Source: JARLGU01 sp036504535 (GTDB taxonomy: Bacteria > Armatimonadota > Armatimonadia > Armatimonadales > Capsulimonadaceae). Taken from it: a DNA stretch of 64,000 nucleotides. Positions 18,200 to 27,246 of this stretch are shown one piece after another (the first letter of the stretch is position 1; every line of letters begins with the position of its first letter). Where the stretch lies: the NCBI GenBank assembly GCA_036504535.1, contig DASXUY010000021.1:1-64000 (forward strand), read 5' to 3'. Made by a program: the position numbers and the translations under genes. Below the pieces are notes generated by a model. The model did no database searches, was not told the DNA's origin, and saw nothing but the letters and a program-made list of their open reading frames with translations.

Positions 18200-19921
18200 T
18201 TACACACGCGCCCGCTCGGCGAGCGACTCCGCTAGGCCCTCTGCGCCGGGGTTGTTCTCGATCACCACGTCCCGGCAATCGGTGACGTCGAAGGTGGGTA
18301 CATCGATCGGCTGGGCAGGGTATTTCGACGACAGGTTAATCTGGTTACCTGTGACAGTGAGGCCGTCAACCGAATGCGCTTTGATGATTCGCGGGTCGAG
18401 CACATCGAACGTGTTGTCGATCACCTTGATTCCGCGATGGTAGTACCCTGCGTTCCGGTGCTCGGGCTTGATCTCGGGATACACATCGATGACTGCCCGG
18501 CCCCATGTACCGTAGAGGCAGTTATCGAAATGGTTGTTGCGGATCGTGATATCGCGAACCGCATGCGATTCAAACCAGTAGTTGGCGTCGCCAGCAATCA
18601 AAATTGCTGCCCCCGGGTTGTGGAAATGGTTGTTCTCGACCAAAACCTTGCCGGGTGTGGAAATGAGAAACCCACGTGCACGGTTTCGACCCGTCTTGCA
18701 TCCGCGAATCACGGCACCGCATGTCCACCCTGCGCTAGTGAGCGAGTCGCCGGCGGTAAGTGCTGGATTGAGGTGATCTGCGAAGCTCACAATCGTAAAG
18801 CGCTTGTTGATAGTGCGGACTGCAGCCACGGTAGCCGTCTGAACGGTGAGCAGCGTGTTCCGGTTCACCAGGTCCACAGTGTCGCCCACCCTCGTGATCT
18901 CCACCCCCAGTTGCTGCGGATGTATCAGCTCTACTTCCACTGTACGGTCATCAAGAACACGCGAAATTCGAGCGTAGAGCCCGTGGATATTGGTCGGGTC
19001 GTCCATCTGGCCCTCAAAGACGCAGTCTATGAGCTCGACCAGGCCCCTGCAGTTGACGAAATGCGTGGCGTCCGCAGCGGCGGAGATGATTCGGCCCTTA
19101 TGCGCGGCGGGAATGACCTTCACGCGCTCAAGCCGAATGTTGTGTGTCCATTGCGCAATCACAGCCATGCCGCGCGTATGGTGGAACGTGACATCGGTGA
19201 GCACGATATCCGATGACCCGGCAATGGTTATCCCAGGGTTTTCGCGTCCAGAGTGCTCCATCGCGAGCACATTCCCGACAGTCGGGACAGTCGAGAATTT
19301 GGCCGTAAGCGCCACGACTCCAGGTTCGATTTCGCGAGCTCGGTGCGTCGTGCGAATGCTATAGTTATCGTACACACGAAACTCAGTCTCACGTCGTGCC
19401 GGGTTCCACTCTAGAATGTTGCCAAGGTGATAAGCCTCTCTGCGCTCGCCTAAAAAAACAAGGCGCTCGTCGGCAACTGCATACGGATACTCTTCCGGTA
19501 TACGAACATCGACTACGGTTTGCGCATCACTACCCGCGCTGACGCCGAGAACGCTGCCTTCGCTGATGAAAGTGCGCTCGTAATCGATTGTAATGCCCGA
19601 GATCGTGACGTCGCGGCTATCCCGTATTGCGAATGGCGTAATCGCCCCGTGGAACACAAAGAGCGCATCTTCGCCCCGAACATTGATGCCGGAGCAACCG
19701 AATAGCGGAAATGCGACCCGCTGGAGGCCTTCGTCGTTATTCGACACGAACAAGTAATGCTCAGCTGCACGATCGGGCCAGAAATCGTATCGGCCGCGTG
19801 GAAACACGAGCGTCCCTCCCCCGCTCGCAACCAAGCCTGCAAGCGCTTCGCCTACCGCAAACGACGCATCTTCGCCCGTGTTCGGTGCAATTCCGCTCTC
19901 TAATATACTGACTGTCTTCAT
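18200..19921 (-). CDS. GH110-like right-handed beta-helix enzyme (probable alpha-1,3-galactosidase family), cytoplasmic form
   Basis: 573 residues. The N-terminal G-G-G-T-L-V-F-P-R-G-R-Y, F-V-S-N-N-D-E-G, L-F-V-F-H-G-A-I-T-P-F-A-I and the T-I-D-Y-E-R-T-F block, then D-P-T-N-I-H-G-L-Y and repeated I-x-x-N-x-F helix turns, match GH110. Members of that family remove terminal alpha-1,3-linked galactose (for example from blood-group B structures). There is no signal peptide when started at 19921, in contrast to its neighbour, so it may act on imported oligosaccharides. It is the last gene of a three-gene leftward operon. Exact linkage specificity is not certain. Confidence 0.75.
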   Translation of the reverse strand: MKTVSILESGIAPNTGEDASFAVGEALAGLVASGGGTLVFPRGRYDFWPDRAAEHYLFVSNNDEGLQRVAFPLFGCSGINVRGEDALFVFHGAITPFAIRDSRDVTISGITIDYERTFISEGSVLGVSAGSDAQTVVDVRIPEEYPYAVADERLVFLGERREAYHLGNILEWNPARRETEFRVYDNYSIRTTHRAREIEPGVVALTAKFSTVPTVGNVLAMEHSGRENPGITIAGSSDIVLTDVTFHHTRGMAVIAQWTHNIRLERVKVIPAAHKGRIISAAADATHFVNCRGLVELIDCVFEGQMDDPTNIHGLYARISRVLDDRTVEVELIHPQQLGVEITRVGDTVDLVNRNTLLTVQTATVAAVRTINKRFTIVSFADHLNPALTAGDSLTSAGWTCGAVIRGCKTGRNRARGFLISTPGKVLVENNHFHNPGAAILIAGDANYWFESHAVRDITIRNNHFDNCLYGTWGRAVIDVYPEIKPEHRNAGYYHRGIKVIDNTFDVLDPRIIKAHSVDGLTVTGNQINLSSKYPAQPIDVPTFDVTDCRDVVIENNPGAEGLAESLAERARV

Positions 19922-19979
19922 ACGATTCTTTCTTTCCGTGCTCATTCTGATTTGAAAAGCCTTATTAAGAAGTCGAGGC

Positions 19980-21668
19980 CTACGGTTTGTTGCCGCTCAC
20001 CACGACATGATCACAGTTCACTGTCTCTATCGCGTTGAGCTTCGCCGGATCAAGCCCCTGGCTCTTGATGGACCACTCAGGGATGGTGCCCGTGGGAGTC
20101 GCTGCGCACTTGTTTCCCGTAATCGTAACGTGGTCGGTCGATGTCACCGTGATTTGAGGGAACGGGCTCGACTTGATCGTGTTGCCGGTAACAGTGATGT
20201 TATTGTGTGCGCCAGCAGGAGAAACTCCGCCAGCGCCAGCGGTCGCGGCGACGAGAATGGGATAGGTGAGGCAGTCGGAGACAACGTTGTCACGGACAAT
20301 CACATTGTTCGCGCTTCCCGATTCCAGCCACCAAAACTCGGGAGTCACCAATATTCCCGCTCCTCGCGTGCCGCTGATCGTGTTCTTCTCGATGATCCCG
20401 TCGCTGGCCTTAATCAAGATGCCTCGCGAACGGTTGGAGCCAAACGAGCAGCCGCGAATGAGAAACCCGTTGCCCATCTGGCGTGTGGAGCTGATCAACG
20501 TCCCCATCGGCACATCCACAGCCCGGTCCACTGTCACCTTGAATGCTTTCGCGTTCCATTTCGTCTTGATGTTCTCGTTCATCCTCTGCTTCAGCAGAAA
20601 CGCTTTTTCATCGTCGTTGATCATGCCATCCGGTTCGATGGCCTTTACCACAGCGTCCGCGATGCGCGGGCCGTCGTATCGCCAGATCTCTATCGAGTCC
20701 CCGATTGCAGGCATCCTCCCCTTCGACAGAACGCGCATGACGTTTCCGCTGCACGACGTCACCATGTCATAGTCGCCGTGAATATTGACCGCGTCGTCGC
20801 CCATCCAACGTGCCGTGCACTCGATATACGACGGTCCCTTAGCCGCTCCTACGCTGTGGTTCGCGTCCGCGTTGAGCGACCGGATGCGCGGGTCGGCACG
20901 CTTGACGATGTCCGACGATGCCGGGCGGCGGTCAATGCGGCAGCGGTAGTAAACGGTTCCGTCGCTATCGGTTTCGAGGAAGCCAAAGCAGTTGGACGCC
21001 CAAAGGTCGATATTCTCCAGCCGCACGCCCGTACAATGCTCGATGGTGAGCGCGTGCGGGATACTGCCTCCAGGCGCGTACGCAGAACCTATGGCGATAA
21101 TATCTCCCACTTGCTCGGGGTCGGTTGGCTTGGGATGGCCGGGCATTATCCGCAGGTGACCTGCGTCGAGAACTTCGGGCTTTTGAGCCGAAATATCCTC
21201 CATCCGAAGCACTCGCGTGTCGGCGGCGAATATCTCTGCTTTTAAAGGTAGCGCTTGCTCGGCAGGCGGATAGCCGGCAAATATCTCGACGTCGAGCACC
21301 TTCTTGTCGTTTGAGACGGCCGTGATTCGCCCCTGAGTAAATGGTAGTGGATCGTAGTCGATTGTCAGACCGCGCACCGTAACATTCTTGCAGTCGGCGA
21401 TGGTCAGAGCCCGCGTCGTCTCGGTACAAATCATCTCCACGCCGTCCGCCACAATCTGCGTGTCGGATAGACCTCGCAGGACAAGGTGGTGCCGGTCGTG
21501 AGGCTTGATGCGGTATCGCCCCTTGGGAATGACGATCTTCTTCTGTCCCGCCGCCACGGCCTTATCGACGAAGCCCTGGATATCAAAGGGGACGCCAACC
21601 GGCGCGTCTGCCATGCTTGCCGATAGGCAGCAGATTAGTAGTGTGAGAACGGTAATTGTGAGCTTCAC
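19980..21668 (-). CDS. GH110-like right-handed beta-helix protein, secreted
   Basis: About 562 residues. A GTG at 21668 with GGAG eight bases upstream starts a clean signal peptide (lysine, then T-V-L-T-L-L-I-C-C-L-S-A-S-M-A-D-A). The mature part has I-V-I-P-K-G-R-Y, T-I-D-Y-D-P-L-P-F-T-Q-G and M-G-D-D-A-V-N-I-H-G-D-Y, parallel to the motifs of the adjacent GH110-like protein, and later beta-helix turns (I-R-G-C-S-F, V-I-V-R-D-N, I-T-V-T-G-N). The pair looks like secreted and intracellular versions. The upstream Met frame is ignored because it lacks signal-peptide structure. Confidence 0.72.
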   Translation of the reverse strand: MKLTITVLTLLICCLSASMADAPVGVPFDIQGFVDKAVAAGQKKIVIPKGRYRIKPHDRHHLVLRGLSDTQIVADGVEMICTETTRALTIADCKNVTVRGLTIDYDPLPFTQGRITAVSNDKKVLDVEIFAGYPPAEQALPLKAEIFAADTRVLRMEDISAQKPEVLDAGHLRIMPGHPKPTDPEQVGDIIAIGSAYAPGGSIPHALTIEHCTGVRLENIDLWASNCFGFLETDSDGTVYYRCRIDRRPASSDIVKRADPRIRSLNADANHSVGAAKGPSYIECTARWMGDDAVNIHGDYDMVTSCSGNVMRVLSKGRMPAIGDSIEIWRYDGPRIADAVVKAIEPDGMINDDEKAFLLKQRMNENIKTKWNAKAFKVTVDRAVDVPMGTLISSTRQMGNGFLIRGCSFGSNRSRGILIKASDGIIEKNTISGTRGAGILVTPEFWWLESGSANNVIVRDNVVSDCLTYPILVAATAGAGGVSPAGAHNNITVTGNTIKSSPFPQITVTSTDHVTITGNKCAATPTGTIPEWSIKSQGLDPAKLNAIETVNCDHVVVSGNKP

Positions 21669-21800
21669 GATCTGGACTCCATAATCGAGGATTTTCTTGA
21701 TAGCCTGGGAATCGGGCCGAACTGGGGACGGACGCATTTCTACGATTTCCCGCGTAAGCAGCCAGTAATGCAGCAAGACACCGGGACAGCGCCACGCTGG

Positions 21801-23141
21801 CTACTTGGCCGCGAGGGTGATGTACTTGTCGAGGTACGGCTGGATGGCGTCAACCCAGATGTCATAACCCGCTCCGGTGGGGTGCAAGTAGTCACGCATG
21901 ATCTCTTTCGTGATCTTGCCGTCGGGTGTTGTGAGCTTATTGCCGATGTCGATCACATGAATCGTCTTGCCGTCGTCAAGCCTGGCGACAATCGCATTGG
22001 CGTCGGTGATTCGTTGCCGCATAGCCTTGATGCCCGCGTCCGCGTTCGGATCTTCGCCGCGCGGCCAGATGCTCATCACCAGTATCTGCGTGTTCGGCAG
22101 CTTTGCTCTGATCTGCTTGACGCACTCGACTGTCCCAGCTGCCATTTCTTCCATGGGCCAGTTGATGTTGTTGGTGCCGATCAGCACAACGGTCACATCC
22201 GGCCGAATATCGTCCAGTTCGCCGTTCGCGATTCGCCACAAGAGGTTGCCGGTAGTGTCACCGCTGAAGCCAAACGTTGCCGGTTGGTACTGAGCGAGCC
22301 GCTTGTCCCATACCGCCTTGCCGTCGCCCCACCGCCATGCATGCGAGATCGAATCGCCGAGGAACAGCAGGCGCGTGGTTTTGAGCTTGCCGGTGGCGAT
22401 GCACGCGTCGTGATATCGATACCACTCCGCATGCGGCGCTCCGTACGTGTCGAATCGCGGCGCAGGCTCGGTCGTCGATTCACGGAGGGGTAGTTTTGCA
22501 AACTTCGGAGTCTTGCCGTTCGGGGCGAACTCAACTCTGAAGTTCCATGTGAGGCCGTTGCTGACATCATACTGAGGAGATCCAGCACAAACGTATACGA
22601 CCTGCCCGGGCGTGGCATCCGCAACATCCGCACGAAACGCCGTGTACGCATCTGATGCTTCTACCGTGTTGGACAACACCTTCTTATCGCCGAGGTAAAC
22701 GCGGAAGTCGATGCTGTTCCCCGGCGCCTTCTCCGTAGCGCCTAGAGGGCGGAGGATCGAGCCATCGATCCACAAGCGTCCGGTTGCCCCAGGCGGCACC
22801 GTATACGCAGCGATAATGTAGCGGCTCAGCTTGGCGTCGGACTGCGCCGAGCCGATCCCAGCGTGCCCGCCGGTGCGGGTCATCAGGGCGTGGCCGCCTT
22901 CGCCAGGAGCGGGCCATGCTGTGGAGGAAACGGTATAACCACGTGCCTTCTCATTCCAAACCAGCGGCGAATAATTTGCTGCGGTGCCGATAGCGCCGTT
23001 CGCATTCCATAGGTACGCCCACCCGGCCTGGGGAGCCGGGCCACGCCAGTCTGCCTGGTACTCGGCCGCAGTGGCCCGTTGCGCGACAGTGAAGGCCGCA
23101 AACAATGCGAACAGCAGTAATGTGATACGTCGAAGGTACAT
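21801..23141 (-). CDS. Secreted SGNH/GDSL-family esterase
   Basis: 446 residues with a cleavable signal peptide (about 1-25). An N-terminal beta-rich domain of about 220 residues, perhaps carbohydrate-binding, is followed by an SGNH hydrolase. The latter has L-F-L-G-D-S-I-S-H (nucleophile Ser near 262), F-S-G-D-T-T-G-N, I-G-T-N-N and D-Y-L-H-P-T-G-A-G-Y (catalytic Asp/His near 415-421). Such enzymes deacetylate polysaccharides. It is first in the operon with the two GH110-like genes. A sigma-70 promoter and palindromic operator precede it. Confidence 0.88.
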   Translation of the reverse strand: MYLRRITLLLFALFAAFTVAQRATAAEYQADWRGPAPQAGWAYLWNANGAIGTAANYSPLVWNEKARGYTVSSTAWPAPGEGGHALMTRTGGHAGIGSAQSDAKLSRYIIAAYTVPPGATGRLWIDGSILRPLGATEKAPGNSIDFRVYLGDKKVLSNTVEASDAYTAFRADVADATPGQVVYVCAGSPQYDVSNGLTWNFRVEFAPNGKTPKFAKLPLRESTTEPAPRFDTYGAPHAEWYRYHDACIATGKLKTTRLLFLGDSISHAWRWGDGKAVWDKRLAQYQPATFGFSGDTTGNLLWRIANGELDDIRPDVTVVLIGTNNINWPMEEMAAGTVECVKQIRAKLPNTQILVMSIWPRGEDPNADAGIKAMRQRITDANAIVARLDDGKTIHVIDIGNKLTTPDGKITKEIMRDYLHPTGAGYDIWVDAIQPYLDKYITLAAK

Positions 23142-23205
23142 AGTATTACCTTTCCGGGGACTGATGGATACAATTGCCCGGTAATTCTTCGCCTGACCAG
23201 CAATC

Positions 23206-23250
23206 GTATGTAATTACATACAGTATAATAGAGGTAGCCGCTATTGTCAA
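23206..23250 (-). promoter_or_regulatory. Promoter and operator of the esterase/GH110 operon
   Basis: On the minus strand TTGACA (23245-23250) and TATACT (23222-23227) are 17 bp apart. Just downstream, over the predicted start of transcription, lies a perfect 16-bp palindrome GTATGTAATTACATAC (23206-23221). A repressor there would block initiation; the divergently encoded GntR/LacI-type protein is the natural candidate. Confidence 0.75.
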
Positions 23251-23282
23251 TAAATTGTTTATACAAATATATTTCGGAAATA

Positions 23283-23326
23283 CCTCACCCCAGCCCCTCT
23301 CCTTGGAAAGGACGAGGTGAGGGAGA
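23283..23326. repeat. Dispersed palindromic repeat, copy 4
   Basis: CCTCACCCCAGCCCCTCTCCTTGG start, then AAAGGA and a variant right arm GAGGTGAGGGAG. It lies in the divergent interval between the esterase operon and the regulator gene. Confidence 0.75.
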
Positions 23327-23411
23327 TGACGTGCCGTCCGCCAACTAATTGATTTTTGTTCTACAGCGTGGTACCAAGTTGCCATGACTTCTGGTTAGGG
23401 ATCCAAGAACC

Positions 23412-24503
23412 ATGCCCGACATCGAGATACTTGACAGCTACAGGTCTATGATCGACAAGGACGCTCAAACCCCGCTCCATGGGCAGGTAAAGTCACTCCT
23501 TTCGCAGCTCATGGACACCACATTTGCGGCAGGTGAACTGTTCTTCAAGGAGATGGAAGTCGCCGAGAGGCTTGGAGTTTCACGCCCCACTGTTCGACAG
23601 GCGATGCGGTCACTGGAAATGGAGGGTCGCATCAAGCGGAGCAAGGGCTACGGGACGATTGTACTGAAGCGGGCAAGCGCCGAAGGCTCGCTCAAAAGCA
23701 TTGCGGTGATACTCCACACTTACCAGTCGGAAAGTGTCAACACGCTGCTGGACGAAATCGACTCAACTTGCGCATCAAGCGGAGTCGAGATCCACGTCAT
23801 TCGATACCCGGAGCTTGAGAAGGCCGCAGCTTATCTTCCCTTGTTACGGCAGCAGAGCGATGAAGGCGTTATTCTGCTCACCCCCGATGACAGTCTCGCG
23901 CGCCGCCTGATCCGGATGGGGTACCGCGTTGTCATACGTGAACCTGATGTTCGCGGTGAATCGGCACGCTGGGTGGAAACCGACAACGACGCTGTCGTCC
24001 GGCTGGGTTTACAGCACCTCACGGACCTCGGCCATAAGGCTATAGCGCTGCTTGTCACCGAGCCAGAGTGGCGACGCACCGTGGCCGATAAGATTCAGGC
24101 GTTTCGCGGCATTTGCTCGACACTGGGCATCGATGGCCATGTCGTACCAAACCCTGACCCCAAAGCTACCGAATCGTTTGCCGCTGGGCGTGCCACCATG
24201 GCCAAAGCGTGGAAGCTGGCGCCCAAACCTAGCGCCGTCTTCGCCGTGTCCGACTTCGGCGCACTTGGGGCGATGAGCTGGTGCGCTCAGCACAACATAG
24301 CCGTTCCCCGCGACCTTTCTGTCCTCGGCTTCGAGGGCATTCGCTCCGGGGCGCGCGTCTTCCCACCGCTCACCAGTATCGGACACGACATTCCGGGTAT
24401 CGCCGACGCTTTGATCAGGTCCCTAAAGGCGGGCGACGCCACAAACGTATCGGTCAACCCCATTCTCGTGCTGCGATCCAGCACCGACAAGCCTCGAAGT
24501 TGA
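23412..24503 (+). CDS. GntR-type winged-helix regulator with LacI/periplasmic-binding-like sensor domain
   Basis: 363 residues. The N-terminal GntR winged helix (P-L-H-G-Q-V-K-S-L-L ... M-E-V-A-E-R-L-G-V-S-R-P-T-V-R-Q-A-M-R-S-L, about 20-85) is joined to a type I periplasmic-binding-protein fold like LacI/AraR (H-L-T-D-L-G-H-K-A-I-A-L-L near 200 and V-F-A-V-S-D-F-G-A-L-G-A near 280). It probably senses a sugar and controls the surrounding glycan-degradation genes through palindromes in their promoters. It is transcribed away from the esterase operon and ends in its own terminator. Confidence 0.88.
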   Translation: MPDIEILDSYRSMIDKDAQTPLHGQVKSLLSQLMDTTFAAGELFFKEMEVAERLGVSRPTVRQAMRSLEMEGRIKRSKGYGTIVLKRASAEGSLKSIAVILHTYQSESVNTLLDEIDSTCASSGVEIHVIRYPELEKAAAYLPLLRQQSDEGVILLTPDDSLARRLIRMGYRVVIREPDVRGESARWVETDNDAVVRLGLQHLTDLGHKAIALLVTEPEWRRTVADKIQAFRGICSTLGIDGHVVPNPDPKATESFAAGRATMAKAWKLAPKPSAVFAVSDFGALGAMSWCAQHNIAVPRDLSVLGFEGIRSGARVFPPLTSIGHDIPGIADALIRSLKAGDATNVSVNPILVLRSSTDKPRS

Positions 24504-24518
24504 CATGCCAGGCAAGCG

Positions 24519-24550
24519 AAAAGCCGGACCCGAAGGCCCGGCTTTTACTT
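24519..24550 (+). terminator. Bidirectional terminator between regulator and 792-residue gene
   Basis: AAGCCGGACC / GGCCCGGCTT with a CGAA loop and flanking A and T runs on both sides, lying between two convergent genes. Confidence 0.8.
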
Positions 24551-24572
24551 GGTACACTTTGCTGCTGACAAG

Positions 24573-26951
24573 CTAAGGCTCGACATACAACACGACCGTG
24601 CTCTTTGGGCCGACAGTAATCGCGCCCGTACCCTTCACGGTCTTCCCGGTCGCCAGGTCTTTCACGGCCTTACCACCTTTTGGTACAGTCAGTTTGTAGG
24701 ACTTGCTCGCATTGGTGTTTAAGCCGATCACATAGCTACCATACGCGAGCGAGTAGAAGTCCGCGCGACCGAGGTACGGTCCCCAATCGCCGTATTTAGG
24801 CAGAATGGCATCGGCGGGACGCTTCTGAATGGGCATCTTTTCGCCTGCCCATGCCTGGTGCAATGTCGTCCCAGGCGGCGGGAATCCGGTGCCGCGTATG
24901 CCATCCACCCAGTCCGGCCGCGTGTATTCGCTGCCGCTAGGTGTGTATTCGAACTGGCTGCGGGCGGTGACTATTCGCTCAGCGGTTGCGGTCATATCGT
25001 GGATACGAACGAGACCGTTGATTGCGCGCTCCGCTCGATAATAGAAGTTGAAATACATCCGACGGTCACCGTGCTTTACTGCAACAACCGCATCGCCCTC
25101 GTCAGCCCACACATAATCCGGTTGCCCGTCGGTCATCGGCAGACGATATGTGCTCGCGGGCAGTTTGGAGACGATGTCGTAGTCGTCCACCGCAGTCAAT
25201 AGGCCGTAGACCTGGAATGGATCGCCTACCGTTAGGTGACTGGTCAAGTACGAGAAGTACTGGTTATCGGCAAGCTCCTGCTGAGCCACTCCCACGATCT
25301 GAGGGTCCTTCGTCAGCGCCGCGACCTCCATCGGCTCGCTTTCGCGGGAGCCATGGTGTGCGCCGTACGCCACATCGCCCGGATAGTGACCGTTGCGGTT
25401 GTCGGTAATCGCCTCGAGCACCATCGCCTTATATCCGTCGTGATCGGCCAGTGGATAACGGAAAGGTGCACGAGCATGAGCCATCTTGATTAGCTGAGCG
25501 CGCAACTTCTCGTCGCCAGTCAGGCGGTAAATGTCGCTCCCAAAGTGCAGAACGGTTTCGCCGTAGCCTGAAACAAAGCCCAGTTCGCGTCCCAACCCCT
25601 TCTCCGTCATGAGCGAGTAATTCCGACCGTACGGTGTCGCTGTGAACCCGCCTTCCGGTAAATCGCCGCCGCCACCCGACCGCTCACTGGTCTCACTTCC
25701 AAGCCACGGCTGAATCCCCGTGGCCTGGTACAGATACGCAAGCACTTCGTCCTTTGGACGAGCCCGCGACGGGTCGAGCAGCCGCAAACCTTCGTTTGCG
25801 GTGTAGATATACTGGTCGACGATCATCGACTGATTCGTGTAGAAGCGGCGGTGGTCGCGCCAATAGTCGACACTCGCACGAAGCGTATCCGCCCACGCCT
25901 GACGACGGGGTACCGACTTCCCGCTCGGAAGCGCGATGTTCTCGGCGAGCGCGCCGGACGCATCTAGCGCTGGATACACTCGCAGCAACGCCCACCCCAG
26001 CGGCCCCGCGCCGCACCAATCGCTGCCCACGAAGTTACTATCACGGCTCTGGGCGATAGCGAACGCGTCGCCGACTTGCACTATCTTCTGCAGCGTCTTG
26101 CCATCATGGTAAACACTACACCATGGAGTCTCGTAGGCGGTCGCAAGAAATACTGGAACTCCCGAAATCTCCTTTGGGGTCGCCATCTCCTGCTTGACTG
26201 GCTGCCCGGTTAGTTTCAAAGCGAACGTGTTCACCCGGTTCCGCACTTTGTCCATCGTCTCTGGACCTGGCGATGGTCGGACGGCATAAACAGGCGCGCC
26301 ACCCTGGCGTTCGCTGGCCGGTAACTCGAAGTAGGCGGATGTCGAAGAGTATGCGGCGTACACTCCGCGTGACGGTGCGCTAAACGGCTTCTGGCGCTGC
26401 TCGAACGAGCCACCGTATGGGTAAATCGGCCCGATAGCGCTCAAGGTGATCGAGAGCGTCGTCTTGCCGTTGGTCAACGACGGCGGGAGCGGGAGCGTGA
26501 CATAGACAAAGCGCCCCGGATACAGCGGCATCGCTTCGACCTGGTTCACGATATCATAGTCGCCCTGATCGCGGTAACCGATAGCCAGACCATTGCTTGA
26601 CAGCAGCAGCCTCGACGCGACAGCGCTCGCATCGGATCCCCACAGCTTGAATGTGACATAGTTCGCCGACGACGGGTCCACCTTCAGGCTGAACGTCAAC
26701 GAGCCTCCTTGCCATGTTACCGGTTCGTGCGGCAGCAAGCGGCGCGCGGGCTGGCCGACGCCGCCAGTGACGATATCGCTTAGCTCAGCGACAGTCGAAT
26801 GCGCCGCTTCCGACGCCGCTACGCCAAACGCGACACTGTCCAAGACGTGCGAAACAGGCCGCGTCTCTGCCGCCCTACATACCGATGCCGGAGAATTTGT
26901 TACCATAGATGCGCCCACCAATACGGCCGTTACTGTCGCGAGTAATCGCAT
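24573..26951 (-). CDS. Large secreted protein of the glycan locus, probable alpha/alpha-barrel polysaccharide-acting enzyme
   Basis: 792 residues with a signal peptide (about 1-28). The first 250 residues are beta-rich (jelly-roll-like). The middle is helical and aromatic-rich, with repeated W and Y motifs (A-W-A-D-T-L-R-A-S-V-D-Y-W-R-D-H; G-I-Q-P-W-L-G-S-E-T; G-A-H-H-G-S-R-E-S-E-P). The end is beta-rich (V-K-D-L-A-T-G-K-T-V-K-G). That layout is seen in alpha/alpha-barrel glycosidases and polysaccharide lyases, but I do not recognise the family. It has its own promoter with three identical palindromes. Confidence 0.6.
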   Translation of the reverse strand: MRLLATVTAVLVGASMVTNSPASVCRAAETRPVSHVLDSVAFGVAASEAAHSTVAELSDIVTGGVGQPARRLLPHEPVTWQGGSLTFSLKVDPSSANYVTFKLWGSDASAVASRLLLSSNGLAIGYRDQGDYDIVNQVEAMPLYPGRFVYVTLPLPPSLTNGKTTLSITLSAIGPIYPYGGSFEQRQKPFSAPSRGVYAAYSSTSAYFELPASERQGGAPVYAVRPSPGPETMDKVRNRVNTFALKLTGQPVKQEMATPKEISGVPVFLATAYETPWCSVYHDGKTLQKIVQVGDAFAIAQSRDSNFVGSDWCGAGPLGWALLRVYPALDASGALAENIALPSGKSVPRRQAWADTLRASVDYWRDHRRFYTNQSMIVDQYIYTANEGLRLLDPSRARPKDEVLAYLYQATGIQPWLGSETSERSGGGGDLPEGGFTATPYGRNYSLMTEKGLGRELGFVSGYGETVLHFGSDIYRLTGDEKLRAQLIKMAHARAPFRYPLADHDGYKAMVLEAITDNRNGHYPGDVAYGAHHGSRESEPMEVAALTKDPQIVGVAQQELADNQYFSYLTSHLTVGDPFQVYGLLTAVDDYDIVSKLPASTYRLPMTDGQPDYVWADEGDAVVAVKHGDRRMYFNFYYRAERAINGLVRIHDMTATAERIVTARSQFEYTPSGSEYTRPDWVDGIRGTGFPPPGTTLHQAWAGEKMPIQKRPADAILPKYGDWGPYLGRADFYSLAYGSYVIGLNTNASKSYKLTVPKGGKAVKDLATGKTVKGTGAITVGPKSTVVLYVEP

Positions 26952-27034
26952 TGAATACGTCCCAAGCGTCGGTGAACCATTCCTGCTCCTGGCAAATAGC
27001 TGGCAAAACCAGATAGCCGACGCCCCTTCTGATA

Positions 27035-27108
27035 TGTTGACAACAGTTTAACATAATCCGCTGAAATTGACAATGTGTTGACAACATATATTTTATAAGT
27101 TGACAACA
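27035..27108 (-). promoter_or_regulatory. Promoter with three TTGACAACA palindromes upstream of the 792-residue gene
   Basis: TGTTGACAACA occurs at 27035-27045 and 27076-27086, and AGTTGACAACA at 27098-27108. The first two are perfect 5+1+5 palindromes. The first overlaps the -10 (TAAACT on the minus strand, 27045-27050) and the second abuts the -35 (TTGTCA, 27068-27073), which has 17-bp spacing. The third lies upstream. This looks like a multi-site operator for cooperative repression. Confidence 0.7.
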
Positions 27109-27185
27109 GTTGCACATTTCCCTGTTTTGCAAAAAGAGCTGCCCTTCGGTCCAGCGGGCCAACCGCACCGGTACCAGCCAAAAAG

Positions 27186-27214
27186 AAAAAACCCCGGAAT
27201 AATATCCGGGGTTG
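27186..27214 (-). terminator. Terminator of the fucosidase gene
   Basis: On the minus strand AACCCCGGA / TCCGGGGTT is followed by TTTTTCTTTTT, 30 or so bases past the GH29 stop. Confidence 0.85.
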
Positions 27215-27246
27215 ATTGACTAACCAATACTGACCACTATTTTGGC

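Noticed and set aside
27035..27108. TTGACAACA repeats as DnaA boxes or replication iterons
   Set aside because: They do not match TTATCCACA, are few, and sit exactly on a promoter; operator sites are a simpler reading.
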